Source: Pseudomonas sp. AL03
GTDB taxonomy: Bacteria > Pseudomonadota > Gammaproteobacteria > Pseudomonadales > Pseudomonadaceae
Assembly (NCBI RefSeq): GCF_029960815.1
Contig: NZ_JASBRE010000024.1
Coordinates: 1-64,000, forward strand
Direction: 5' to 3'
DNA: 64,000 bases
The notes under the pieces: generated by a model
The model's input: the letters and a program-made list of their open reading frames with translations, nothing else
What the model was told of the DNA's origin: nothing
Database searches by the model: none
Part shown: positions 17,555 to 25,938 of the stretch, one piece after another
How positions within the stretch are numbered: the stretch's first letter is position 1
Layout of the letters: each line of letters opens with the position of its first letter
Translations under genes and position numbers: made by a program

Positions 17555-18595
17555 ATGACCGATAAGAGCCAACAATTCGCCAGCGACAACTATTCCGGTA
17601 TCTGCCCTGAAGCCTGGGCTGCCATGGAACAGGCCAACCACGGCCACCAGCGCGCCTATGGCGACGACGAGTGGACCGCACGCGCGTCCGACGATTTCCG
17701 CAAACTGTTCGAAACCGACTGCGAAGTATTCTTCGCCTTCAACGGCACTGCCGCCAACTCCTTGGCCCTGTCGTCGCTGTGCCAGAGTTACCACAGCGTG
17801 ATCTGCTCGGAAACCGCCCACGTCGAAACCGACGAATGCGGCGCACCGGAATTCTTTTCCAACGGTTCCAAGCTGCTCGTCGCCCGCACTGAAAACGGCA
17901 AGCTGACCCCGGAATCGATCCGCGAAATCGCGCTCAAGCGCCAGGACATCCACTACCCGAAACCGCGCGTAGTCACCCTGACCCAGGCCACCGAAGTCGG
18001 CAGCGTCTACACCCCGGAAGAAATCCGCGCCATCAGCGCCACGTGCAAAGAGCTGGGCCTGAATCTGCACATGGACGGTGCGCGGTTTTCCAATGCGTGT
18101 GCGTTCCTCGGCTGCTCGCCAGCGGACCTGACCTGGAAGGCCGGTGTCGACGTGTTGTGCTTCGGCGGCACCAAAAACGGCATGGCCGTCGGGGAAGCGA
18201 TTCTGTTCTTCAACCACGCACTCGCCGAAGACTTCGACTACCGCTGCAAACAGGCCGGGCAACTGGCCTCGAAGATGCGTTTCCTCTCGGCACCCTGGGT
18301 CGGGATTCTGGAAAACGACGCCTGGCTCAAATACGCCAAACACGCCAACCACTGCGCGCAGTTGCTGGCGGAACTGGTGAGCGATATTCCAGGCGTGGAA
18401 CTGATGTTCCCGGTGCAGGCCAACGGTGTGTTCCTGCAACTGTCGGAACCGGCCATTGCTGCATTGACGGCCAAGGGCTGGCGCTTCTACACCTTCATCG
18501 GCAACGGCGGCGCACGCTTCATGTGCTCGTGGGACACCGAAGAAGAACGTGTACGGGAATTGGCGGCGGATATTCGCGAGGTCATGTCCCGCTAA
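17555..18595 (+). CDS. ltaE: Low-specificity L-threonine aldolase
   Basis: 346 residues from the ATG at 17555. PLP-dependent aldolase with Lys207 in the motif CFGGTKNGM; LHMDGARFSNA supplies the cofactor-binding Asp. It cleaves L-threonine, allo-threonine and related beta-hydroxy amino acids to glycine and an aldehyde. The sequence agrees in length and in the Lys207 position with the characterised Pseudomonas enzyme. It is adjacent to the glycine/serine one-carbon genes and divergent from the TraX gene. A REP element starts 10 bp after the stop. Confidence 0.94.
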   Translation: MTDKSQQFASDNYSGICPEAWAAMEQANHGHQRAYGDDEWTARASDDFRKLFETDCEVFFAFNGTAANSLALSSLCQSYHSVICSETAHVETDECGAPEFFSNGSKLLVARTENGKLTPESIREIALKRQDIHYPKPRVVTLTQATEVGSVYTPEEIRAISATCKELGLNLHMDGARFSNACAFLGCSPADLTWKAGVDVLCFGGTKNGMAVGEAILFFNHALAEDFDYRCKQAGQLASKMRFLSAPWVGILENDAWLKYAKHANHCAQLLAELVSDIPGVELMFPVQANGVFLQLSEPAIAALTAKGWRFYTFIGNGGARFMCSWDTEEERVRELAADIREVMSR

Positions 18596-18605
18596 CTTCC
18601 CACAT

Positions 18606-18741
18606 GATCGTTCCCACGCTCCGCGTGGGAATGCCTCCAGGGACGCTCCGCGTTCCAGCTTCACCGCTAGCGCAAGGCCCGACGCCGATTGTGACGCAGA
18701 GCGTCACGGGCTGCATTCCCACGCAGAGCGTGGGAACGATC
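18606..18741. repeat. REP composite, left copy of a 136-bp direct repeat (R1)
   Basis: Begins GATCGTTCCCACGCTCCGCG and ends with the inverse arm. The whole 136 bp recurs at 19470-19605 with a single base difference (CTCCGCG here, CTCCCCG there). It contains an asymmetric centre CACCGCTAGCGCAAGGCCC not shared with the other R1 elements of the window. Confidence 0.93.
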
Positions 18742-18824
18742 TTTAGCCTGCCCTTGGTGCTGATCATTCCTACGCTTCACTCGGAAGCTACCGTCTAGCC
18801 ACCCTGCGACAAACCCCGCAACCT

Positions 18825-18878
18825 GATCGTTCCCACGCTCCGCGTGGGAATGCCTCCAGGGACGCTCCGCGTTCCAGC
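18825..18878 (+). repeat. REP half (R1) upstream of the RAYT gene
   Basis: Repeats the first 54 bases of the element at 18606 and stops before the centre; the RAYT start codon lies 33 bp further on. REP halves next to a RAYT gene are the expected substrate arrangement for this transposase class. Confidence 0.88.
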
Positions 18879-18910
18879 CCGCCGCACTACCAGATTCAAG
18901 GACGAATCCC

Positions 18911-19444
18911 ATGGGTCGAAGCCGCTACACCATCACCGAACCCGACAAACCCCACTTTCTCACCTGCACTCTCATGGAATGGCTCCCGCTGTTCATCCGC
19001 CCTTACATCGTCGATCACCTGCTCAATTGCTGGCGCTATCAGCAAACCCATCAAGCTCTGAAACTGTATGGCTATGTCGTCCTGGAGAACCATCTGCACT
19101 TTGTTGCGCAGGCTCCAGATCTGAGCAAATGCCTCAGCCAATTCAAATCCTTCACCGCCCGACAAATCATCGACGATCTGCAAAACAAAGGCGCCGAGCG
19201 CGCTTTGCGGCGCCTGCGCTTCAGCAAACGTGCACACAAGCAGGACCGGGTTTATCAGCTGTGGCAGGAAGGTTCGCATGCAGAAAGGGTGTACAGCGAA
19301 ACAGTGATGCGCCAGAAGCTGGATTACATCCATTACAACCCGGTGAAGCGTGGGTATGTGGATTTGCCGGAGCATTGGAGGTATTCAAGCGCCCGCGATT
19401 ACGCAGGCCAGGAGGGCTTGATTGAAATTCAACGGTGGTACTAA
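18911..19444 (+). CDS. rayT: REP-associated tyrosine transposase (RAYT, Y1/HUH type)
   Basis: 177 residues. The HUH motif is ENHLHFV (about 60-66) and the catalytic tyrosine is in KLDYIHYNPVKRGYV near 140-150, the signature of TnpA_REP proteins. RAYTs nick single-stranded REP hairpins and are thought to spread REP sequences; they are usually single-copy, vertically inherited genes rather than active IS elements. The gene is flanked by REP halves and full elements at 18606-18741, 18825-18878 and 19470-19605, forming a REPtron. All catalytic motifs appear intact. The translational start GAATCCCATGGG lacks a strong Shine-Dalgarno sequence. Confidence 0.93.
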   Translation: MGRSRYTITEPDKPHFLTCTLMEWLPLFIRPYIVDHLLNCWRYQQTHQALKLYGYVVLENHLHFVAQAPDLSKCLSQFKSFTARQIIDDLQNKGAERALRRLRFSKRAHKQDRVYQLWQEGSHAERVYSETVMRQKLDYIHYNPVKRGYVDLPEHWRYSSARDYAGQEGLIEIQRWY

Positions 19445-19469
19445 GCCGGTGGTCACTCCCCGGAACCAG

Positions 19470-19605
19470 GATCGTTCCCACGCTCCGCGTGGGAATGCCT
19501 CCAGGGACGCTCCCCGTTCCAGCTTCACCGCTAGCGCAAGGCCCGACGCCGATTGTGACGCAGAGCGTCACGGGCTGCATTCCCACGCAGAGCGTGGGAA
19601 CGATC
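19470..19605. repeat. REP composite, right copy of the 136-bp direct repeat (R1)
   Basis: Same orientation and sequence as 18606-18741 apart from one base. Together they bracket about 730 bp containing the RAYT gene, a configuration able to delete or duplicate the gene by homologous recombination. Confidence 0.93.
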
Positions 19606-19661
19606 AGTGAGCGCTGAGTGGTCTACCATTCGCTCAGATAAAAACAATCAGGAGCGCAAGC

Positions 19662-19955
19662 ATGTCCTTGAGCGAGGAATTCAAGAACTACGGCATCAGC
19701 GTCAATTCATTGTGGCCGCAGACGATGATTGCGACCGCCGCCATCGAGTTTCAACTCGGGTCACGCGAGTCCTACAAGCATGCGCGCACGCCTGCGATCA
19801 TGGCGGATGCCGCTCACCTCATTCTGGACAGCAGCGCTCGCAGCATTACCGGTCGTTTTGCACCGGATACAACCGACACACTGATGCCGGATCTGTTTGT
19901 CGACTACACGAAAGCGATCCCATCCCGATATCGGGATGGGACAACAAAGGCTTAA
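19662..19955 (+). pseudogene. Truncated short-chain dehydrogenase (C-terminal remnant)
   Basis: 97 residues. SEEFKNYGISVNSLWP followed by TMIATAAIEFQLGSR and a later ADAAHLILDSSARSITGR match the C-terminal third of SDR proteins of the HSDL2-like type. The Rossmann fold with TGxxxGxG and the Ser-Tyr-Lys active site are missing, so it cannot be an oxidoreductase. It has its own start region (CAGGAGCGCAAGC before ATG), suggesting that an internal in-frame deletion joined the original start to the 3' end, or that the start is fortuitous. It directly follows the REP/RAYT locus, converges on gbcB and overlaps its stop by four bases. Confidence 0.7.
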
Positions 19956-21052
19956 AACTCAATCCGCACATCACCCTTCGGCACGCTGCAGCACGAAAGA
20001 ATAAACCCCTCGGCCTCATCTTCCTCGGTGATCCCGCCGTTGTGATCCATCTCAACCTCGCCACCCAACTTCATTACCTTGCACGTCCCGCAGATCCCCA
20101 TCCCGCAAGCCTTCGGAATCAACAGACCCAGCTTGGCCGCCGCCGCATGCACGGTTTCACCCGGTGCAACGCGAATGCTCTTGCCGGACGCGGTGAATTC
20201 CACTTGATGCAGGTCCGCCACATCGATGTCCGGTGCGTCTGCTGCTATTTCGGCTTGTTCCACCGCATCGGCACGGGCTTCCGGTGGCGTGGCGCCGAAG
20301 GATTCCTCGTGATAACGGCTCATGTCGAAGCCGACCGCTTCGAGCATGCGCTTGACCGCGCTCATGTACGGCGTCGGGCCGCAGCAGAACACTTCGCGCT
20401 CAAGGAAGTCCGGCGCCATCAGTTCGAGCATCTTGTGGTTCAGGTAACCGCGATAACCGGCCCACGGCTCGCCCAGACCATGCTTCTCGCAGATCAGGTG
20501 CAGGCTGAAGTTATCGATCCGCGACGCCATGTGTTCCAGTTCGCGGTGGTAAATGATGTCTTTCGGCGAACGGGCGCTGTGGATAAACACCATGTCGACG
20601 TTGCCGTTGGTGTCATAGAACCAGCGAGCCATCGACATGACGGGCGTGATACCGACGCCACCGCTGAGGTACAGAACCTTCGGCGCAGTGAAGTCCATGG
20701 CGTTGAACAGTCCGACCGGCCCGTGCACGGCCAGCTCCTGGCCTTCATGCAGGGTGTCGTGCAGCCAGTTCGAAACCTTGCCGCCCGGTACGCGCTTGAT
20801 CGTCACCGAAAAGCTGTACGGCACCGATGGCGAGCTGGAAATGGTGTAGGAGCGCATGATCGGCACGCCTTCGATCTCCAGCTCCAGGGTGACAAACTGC
20901 CCCGGTTTAAAGAAGAACAAAATCGGCTGGTCAGCCATAAAGCAGAAGGTGCGCACATCCCAGGTTTCCTGGATGACTTTGACACAACGGACGATGTGCC
21001 GACCATTGGCCCAGGTCTGGGTGGTTACCGGATTCAGGAAGCTGTTGGACAT
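19952..21052 (-). CDS. gbcB: Glycine betaine demethylase, reductase component
   Basis: 366 residues from the ATG at 21050-21052 with GGAGAACAGC in front; the apparent four-residue extension starts at a GTG inside the ribosome site. The N-terminal ferredoxin-reductase module has FAD motif RSYTISSSP and NAD motif LSGGVGITPVMSMA. A C-terminal plant-type 2Fe-2S domain has CGMGICGTCKVM and the fourth Cys in ILSCCSVPKGD. It passes electrons from NAD(P)H to the Rieske oxygenase GbcA, which removes a methyl group from betaine to give dimethylglycine and formaldehyde. It is divergent from gbcA, unlike a simple operon, with 287 bp of shared upstream region where GbdR control is expected. Confidence 0.94.
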   Translation of the reverse strand: MSNSFLNPVTTQTWANGRHIVRCVKVIQETWDVRTFCFMADQPILFFFKPGQFVTLELEIEGVPIMRSYTISSSPSVPYSFSVTIKRVPGGKVSNWLHDTLHEGQELAVHGPVGLFNAMDFTAPKVLYLSGGVGITPVMSMARWFYDTNGNVDMVFIHSARSPKDIIYHRELEHMASRIDNFSLHLICEKHGLGEPWAGYRGYLNHKMLELMAPDFLEREVFCCGPTPYMSAVKRMLEAVGFDMSRYHEESFGATPPEARADAVEQAEIAADAPDIDVADLHQVEFTASGKSIRVAPGETVHAAAAKLGLLIPKACGMGICGTCKVMKLGGEVEMDHNGGITEEDEAEGFILSCCSVPKGDVRIEF

Positions 21053-21339
21053 GCTGTTCTCCACCGCCGATGCTCGGCCTTATGTTGGCAATTCTGCGTA
21101 ACGCGCGAACCACCCATTTACCTATCTGCGACATTCACATACTTATCGCGACCAGCCCTTAACTACCGGGGGTTGCGCGTCGGGAACAGAGTGGGCCATG
21201 TCGCTCGTGGATAAGGTTCTGGCGTGCGCCGGCCCCACACTCGGCCCCACACAAAGACGTTTTCTTTACACCCTTGCGTAGCAAACCGTATCAGCCACTA
21301 TTTCGCCGGCCACACAAAATGGCCTTGAGGATCAAATCG

Positions 21340-22635
21340 ATGGACGTCACCGCAAAAATCAGTCTGGGCGATCCGCTGGAACCCGCACGCAAGGCCACCG
21401 CGCAAATGCTTCAAGAGCGCGAACGCACTTTCTCGCTGCCGCAGCCGTTTTACTCTGACGAGCGGCTGTTTGATATCGACATGCAGGAAATCTTCTCGAA
21501 AGAGTGGTTGATCGCCGGCATGACCTGCGAGATCCCGACCAAGGGCAATTACCTGACCCTGCAAGTCGGCAAGAACCCGATCATCGTGATTCGTGGCGCC
21601 GAAGGCGTGGTGCATGCGTTCCACAACGTCTGCCGTCACCGTGGTTCGCGGCTGTGCACCAGCGAAAAAGGCAAGGTCGCCAAACTGGTTTGCCACTACC
21701 ACCAGTGGACCTACGAACTGGACGGTCGCCTGCTGTTTGCCGGCACCGAGATGGGCGCCGACTTCGACATGAAGCAGTACGGCCTAAAACCGGTGAACGT
21801 GAAGACTGCCGGCGGTTACATCTTCATCAGTCTGTCGGAGAATCCGCCGGCCATTGATGACTTCCTGTCGACGCTGAACCATTACATGGAACCGTACGAC
21901 ATGGAGAACACCAAGGTGGCGATCCAGACCACCTTGTTCGAAAAAGCCAACTGGAAACTGGTGCTGGAAAACAACCGCGAGTGCTACCACTGCAACGCAT
22001 CGCACCCGGAACTGCTGAAAACCTTGCTGGAATGGGACGACGTTACCGACCCGCGCGCTGACCAGGCCTTCAAGGACCACGTCGCCGCCTCCGCCGCTGC
22101 CTGGGAAGCCGAGAAGATTCCTTACGCCCACGCCAGTTTCGGCCTGCGTAACCGCATCGTGCGCATGCCGCTGCTCAAAGGCACCGTGTCGATGACCCTG
22201 GACGGCAAACAGGGCTGCGCCAAACTCATGGGCCGCATCAAGAACCCGGACCTGGGCTCGATGCGCATCCTGCACCTGCCGCACTCCTGGAACCACTGCA
22301 TGGGCGATCACATCATCGTCTTCACCGTGTGGCCGATCAGCGCGCAGGAAACCATGGTCACCACCAAGTGGATCGTGCACAAGGATGCGGTCGAAGGCGT
22401 GGATTACGACGTGGAACGCATGCGCAAGGTGTGGGATGCGACCAACGACCAAGACCGTCGCCTGGCCGAAGAGAACCAGCGCGGCATCAACTCCACCGCT
22501 TATCAGCCAGGGCCTTATTCCAAGACCTATGAGTTTGGCGTGGTGAACTTTGTGGATTGGTACAGCGAGCGTTTGCTGAACAACCTGGGGGCTGAGCCTG
22601 CGCCTTACCTCAAAGGCGTGCCGGTTCAAGGCTAA
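21340..22635 (+). CDS. gbcA: Glycine betaine demethylase, Rieske oxygenase component
   Basis: 431 residues from the ATG at 21340 (GAGGATCAAATCG upstream). The Rieske 2Fe-2S site is CRHRG...CHYHQW, and the mononuclear iron site lies around ENNRECYHCNASHPEL with two His. It catalyses O2-dependent demethylation of glycine betaine together with GbcB. It is expected to be activated by GbdR (gene at 41719) on betaine or dimethylglycine. It is transcribed alone and ends at a strong terminator (22652-22686). Length and motifs fit the characterised P. aeruginosa GbcA. Confidence 0.95.
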   Translation: MDVTAKISLGDPLEPARKATAQMLQERERTFSLPQPFYSDERLFDIDMQEIFSKEWLIAGMTCEIPTKGNYLTLQVGKNPIIVIRGAEGVVHAFHNVCRHRGSRLCTSEKGKVAKLVCHYHQWTYELDGRLLFAGTEMGADFDMKQYGLKPVNVKTAGGYIFISLSENPPAIDDFLSTLNHYMEPYDMENTKVAIQTTLFEKANWKLVLENNRECYHCNASHPELLKTLLEWDDVTDPRADQAFKDHVAASAAAWEAEKIPYAHASFGLRNRIVRMPLLKGTVSMTLDGKQGCAKLMGRIKNPDLGSMRILHLPHSWNHCMGDHIIVFTVWPISAQETMVTTKWIVHKDAVEGVDYDVERMRKVWDATNDQDRRLAEENQRGINSTAYQPGPYSKTYEFGVVNFVDWYSERLLNNLGAEPAPYLKGVPVQG

Positions 22636-22651
22636 CCGACCCCGCTGAGAC

Positions 22652-22686
22652 AAAAAACCGCGAACACGTTTCGCGGTTTTTTATTG
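22652..22686 (+). terminator. Rho-independent terminator after gbcA
   Basis: AAAAAACCGCGAA pairs with TTCGCGGTTTTTT around CACGT, a 12- to 13-bp stem ending in a T tract. Confidence 0.92.
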
Positions 22687-22737
22687 TTCAAATTTCGATC
22701 AATTGCATTGGAGCTGCCACGGGTGTGGGGCTGTAGA

Positions 22738-23330
22738 GGTTCGCGAACAAGTTATCCACACCTTCACCCACAGCAAATGGGGACAACTCGGTTTACAGCG
22801 AAAACTTTCTACACAGAAACCGAAGAAAATCCGTGACTTATCCAGAAGCAGGGTTTTGAACTGCGATTGGTTGTTTTTTGATCGGAAGCCTGTAAGGCAC
22901 GAAATACGTGGCCTGCAGAGGATGGCGAACACCTTATCCACAGAAGCGCCAACAGACTTTGGGGGCAACTTCGATGGATCTGTGGAAAACCGTTGGAGGC
23001 CGCGATATATCGGGGTTTTCGCGCGGTTTATCGATCTAAAACGATGATTTGATCGTTTTTTGATCATCCACCTGATAAGCCCGTTTTATATGGCCTGTAG
23101 CGGACAGCGAACATCTTATCCACAGATGCGCTAACAGAGATTGGGGGCAAGTATTGGCTCGCGTGAAAAGTTATCCTCAGGAAAAAGCCTGAAAAAACCG
23201 CAAGTTAAGTTGGTCGTTTTTTATACGAAGGGTTGCAGGGCTTGATTTGTATGGGCCGTGGCGAACGGCGAACATGTTATCCACAGAAGCGCTCACAGGG
23301 ACTGTGGGTAAACACATCACCCCTGTGGGA
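22738..23330. repeat. Tandem array of about 180-bp degenerate repeats, each with a perfect DnaA box
   Basis: This 593-bp stretch has no supportable gene. TTATCCACA, the consensus DnaA box, occurs at 22752-22760, 22934-22942, 23116-23124 and 23277-23285, each preceded by GCGAACA plus 2 nt (boxes start 182, 182 and 161 bp apart). The next bases (GAAGCGCCAACAGACTTTGG in unit 2) recur with changes in units 3 and 4. Each of the first three units also carries an imperfect box (TTATCCAGA at 22839, TGTGGAAAA near 22980, TTATCCTCA near 23171) and a T tract (TTGTTTTTTGATC at 22871, CGTTTTTTGATC at 23054, CGTTTTTTATAC at 23215). The unit resembles an origin-like module: strong box, weak box, T-rich element. 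It may titrate DnaA or be a mobile-repeat remnant; function is inferred only. Confidence 0.75.
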
Positions 23331-23343
23331 TAGGATTCGTGCC

Positions 23344-23910
23344 TTAAGGCCGATACATCAGATAGGCCTCACCCGTGACCCGAATCATCGGGTGTGGCGT
23401 GATCTGGCAGGTATCGACGATACGGAAGCCGTGGCGCTCGTAGAACCGGCGGGCGCCGGTGTTCACGGCGTAGTCGATCAGGCTCAAGCCATTGAGCCCA
23501 AGCTGGTTGGCTCGGTCGTAGGCGTAGGCGAGGAACTGCTTGCCCAGGCCCTGATTTCGCCAGCCTTCATGAAGCGCCAGGCTGGAGATATAGAGGGTGT
23601 CGGGAATTTCCATCCTGGCATACGGCGCCAGGACCGGATCGGTCACAGGGGCCGCCAGCGGATCGTGACGCATCACGTAGCTGTGCATCATGCCAATGAC
23701 GTTTCCCTCGGCCTCGGCAATGAGGCAGTTCTGCCAGGAAAAATCCACGTCTTCACGGGCGTACCGACTGGCACCGACATCCAATAGGTCCTGACCGGGC
23801 TGCGCCAGTTGACTCCAGATGTAATCCGCAGCGCCTTCTGATGAAATCTGAAACAAACGAGCAATCTCCCGCGCATCCGCGCGCAGGGCCGAACGAAATT
23901 CAACTGCCAT
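23344..23910 (-). CDS. GNAT-family N-acetyltransferase
   Basis: 188 residues. The acetyl-CoA binding pattern is in the segment EGWRNQGLGKQFLAYAYDRA (R/Q-x-x-G-x-G/A) with the preceding strand TLYISSLALHE. The N-terminal part, EFRSALRADAREIARLF, is typical of GNATs that read 'xIRxAxxxDAxxIAxL'. The C-terminal TGARRFYERHGFRIV completes the fold. The substrate cannot be told from sequence. It lies just downstream of etfB on the same strand, 22 bp apart, so it could be the last gene of the dgcAB-etfAB transcript. It abuts the DnaA-box array. Confidence 0.85.
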   Translation of the reverse strand: MAVEFRSALRADAREIARLFQISSEGAADYIWSQLAQPGQDLLDVGASRYAREDVDFSWQNCLIAEAEGNVIGMMHSYVMRHDPLAAPVTDPVLAPYARMEIPDTLYISSLALHEGWRNQGLGKQFLAYAYDRANQLGLNGLSLIDYAVNTGARRFYERHGFRIVDTCQITPHPMIRVTGEAYLMYRP

Positions 23911-23931
23911 TTAGCGGACTCCACAGGACCG

Positions 23932-24702
23932 TTAGCGAACGACGCCTTCCTCAATCAATAACTTGAGAATCGCCTCAGCCCCAGCGGCAGCACTCAACCC
24001 TTTAAGCACTTGTCCGCCTCCACCACTGGCCTTGGCCGTCGCGGCTTTCATCCGGTCCGCGCCACTCTTGGCCTTGATCACCTTCAAGCGTTTAGGCCGT
24101 GGCTTGGCCGGTTGCAGGGTGGCGACCGCCAGCAGTTCATCGTCGATCACTTCGACTTCATCCGCCTGCAACACCCCGCGTCGGGCCGGCCCGTAAGCGC
24201 TCTGCCGAGGTTTCGGCGCAGCGTTATCCACCGTCGCGAGAAACGGTAGCCGCACTTTCAAACGACGACGCTGACCGCGTGGCAAGGCTTGCAGCACCAG
24301 CGCCGAACCGCCGTCGATGGATTCAACTTGAGCCAGCCCTACGACGAGCGGCCAGCCTAGATTTTCCGCCAGCAGGAACGGCAACATGCCCGAGCCTTCG
24401 CCGGTTTCCGCCTGGCTGCCGGTCAGCACGACCTGAGCTCCGGCGTCACGCAAATACGCGGTCAATGCCGGCAGTGCATCGGTGCCTGAAGGTTGTTCAA
24501 GCACATGCAACTGTTCCAGGCCCATGCCCAGATACGCGCGCAATGCAGGCTCCGCGACATCGCCTGCATGCAGCACTTGCAGGTTATCCCCAGCCAGTTG
24601 CAGACCCAGTTCCACCGCCCGCGCATCCTGTTCAGCGCGACGTGGCCGGCCGGAAGTCGGGTGGGCGCCGATGGACACCAGGCTGATGATTTTCGTGCTC
24701 AT
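23932..24702 (-). CDS. etfB: Electron transfer flavoprotein beta subunit, betaine-catabolic type
   Basis: 256 residues of the ETF alpha/beta fold, divergent from the housekeeping EtfB. Recognisable are ISLVSIGAHPTSGRPRRAEQ at the start, VVLTGSQAETGEGSGMLPFL (AMP-binding type loop) and GGSALVLQALPRGQRRRLKV. With EtfA (upstream, 15 bp away) it carries electrons from dimethylglycine dehydrogenase DgcAB towards the quinone pool. The C-terminal 50 residues are Lys/Ala/Gly rich. In P. aeruginosa the equivalent pair sits next to dgcAB in the same order. Assignment rests on both motifs and neighbourhood. Confidence 0.85.
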   Translation of the reverse strand: MSTKIISLVSIGAHPTSGRPRRAEQDARAVELGLQLAGDNLQVLHAGDVAEPALRAYLGMGLEQLHVLEQPSGTDALPALTAYLRDAGAQVVLTGSQAETGEGSGMLPFLLAENLGWPLVVGLAQVESIDGGSALVLQALPRGQRRRLKVRLPFLATVDNAAPKPRQSAYGPARRGVLQADEVEVIDDELLAVATLQPAKPRPKRLKVIKAKSGADRMKAATAKASGGGGQVLKGLSAAAGAEAILKLLIEEGVVR

Positions 24703-24717
24703 AACCCTTTCCTTTCC

Positions 24718-25938
24718 TTAAGCCGCATCGCGCTTGGCTTCATTGCGGTAAGCCTCTACCGCATCGATCAAGGCTTGAAGAATTTCGGCGCTTTCACCGA
24801 TCACCGACAGGTCGGCCCGTTTGATCATGTCGCAGCCAGGATCGAGGTTGATCGCCACCACCTTGTCGCAGGCACCGATGCCTTGCAGGTGCTGGATTGC
24901 CCCGGAAATCCCCACCGCCACGTAGACCCTTGCGGTAACCCAGGTGCCGGACGCACCGACCTGACGGTCGCGCGCCATGAAGCCGTCATCCACTGCCACA
25001 CGGGACGCGCCTTCGGTCGCGCCCAACGCTTCGGCCGTCCTGTGGAAAAGTCCCCAGTCCTTGACCCCGTTGCCGCCGGAGAAGATGAATTCGGCTTCGG
25101 CCATCGGAATCGCCGCCGGGTCCACTGCCACCGCGCCCAAATCCTCGATGCGCGAGAGACTGCGCACCACCGCTGTGGATAACTCCACCGGCAAGGCTTC
25201 GTGACGGGTTTCGCTGACCGGTTCGGCGCATTCGACGGCGGCCAGAATCAAGCGAGCGACCGGGCGCGCAAGGTCTTGCAAACCAGCACCAGCGCGGCCG
25301 ATGCACTCCTGATCCTTGACCTGCCAGACCCGCGTGGCCGGGCGCTCGCCCAGTGCTGCGGCAAAGCGTCGACCCAGTTCCCCCCCGCCGCTGCGGCTGT
25401 CCGGCAGCAACCAGTGACGCGGGCTGAACTGGTTATCCACAGCCCGCAGGCCCTGGACTCTTTGTTCCGGTGCATAACCGCTGAATTCGTCACCATCCAG
25501 CACCAGCAAGCGATCGACGCCAGCAGTGGCGAAGGCATTCTCTTTGTGTTCGCCGAAAACCACGGCCAACACCGCGCCGTCCTTGCCGGCCAACTGATGA
25601 GCCAGACCGAGCAAATCGCGGTCGTGGCTGCTCAAGCGGCCGCCGACCATGTCCGGCACCACGCTGATGTAAAACGCAGGTGCAGGAACTTGATGCAGCG
25701 GCAATTGCACTTCAACCGCGGCCGAACGTTTTGTCGCCCCGCCCTGTTGAGCGCCGCTGCGGTCGATCCGTTTGATGCCGTTGGGACCGATAAAACCGAT
25801 GCCATGGGGATTCTTGCGGATGATGCCATTAGGTCCCATCCAGCTGTGCTGCGCCGGTTGCATGGCCGCGTGCAGCGGGTGCAGGCGGTTGCGGGCGATC
25901 CATTCGGCGCGTGGGTCGCGGCGGATAATGTCGCTCAT
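24718..25938 (-). CDS. etfA: Electron transfer flavoprotein alpha subunit, betaine-catabolic type
   Basis: 406 residues from the ATG at 25936-25938 (GGAGGTG upstream; a preceding TTG is rejected). The C-terminal FAD domain carries VGASGTWVTARVYVAVGISG and AIQHLQGIGACDKVVAIN, the EtfA signature, and SVIGESAEILQALI. An N-terminal extension (about 1-75) containing IIRKNPHGIGFIGPNGIKRI is not found in ordinary EtfA and is specific to this group. It forms a dimer with EtfB and serves DgcAB. The start overlaps the dgcB stop by one base, implying coupled translation. Two perfect DnaA-box 9-mers lie inside the gene (25174-25182 and 25433-25441). Confidence 0.9.
   Translation of the reverse strand: MSDIIRRDPRAEWIARNRLHPLHAAMQPAQHSWMGPNGIIRKNPHGIGFIGPNGIKRIDRSGAQQGGATKRSAAVEVQLPLHQVPAPAFYISVVPDMVGGRLSSHDRDLLGLAHQLAGKDGAVLAVVFGEHKENAFATAGVDRLLVLDGDEFSGYAPEQRVQGLRAVDNQFSPRHWLLPDSRSGGGELGRRFAAALGERPATRVWQVKDQECIGRAGAGLQDLARPVARLILAAVECAEPVSETRHEALPVELSTAVVRSLSRIEDLGAVAVDPAAIPMAEAEFIFSGGNGVKDWGLFHRTAEALGATEGASRVAVDDGFMARDRQVGASGTWVTARVYVAVGISGAIQHLQGIGACDKVVAINLDPGCDMIKRADLSVIGESAEILQALIDAVEAYRNEAKRDAA

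Noticed and set aside
22687..23343. Plasmid- or phage-type origin with a replication gene
   Set aside because: No Rep, Par or phage gene lies nearby. The boxes are embedded in degenerate tandem repeats between chromosomal metabolic genes, so a classical plasmid origin is unlikely.
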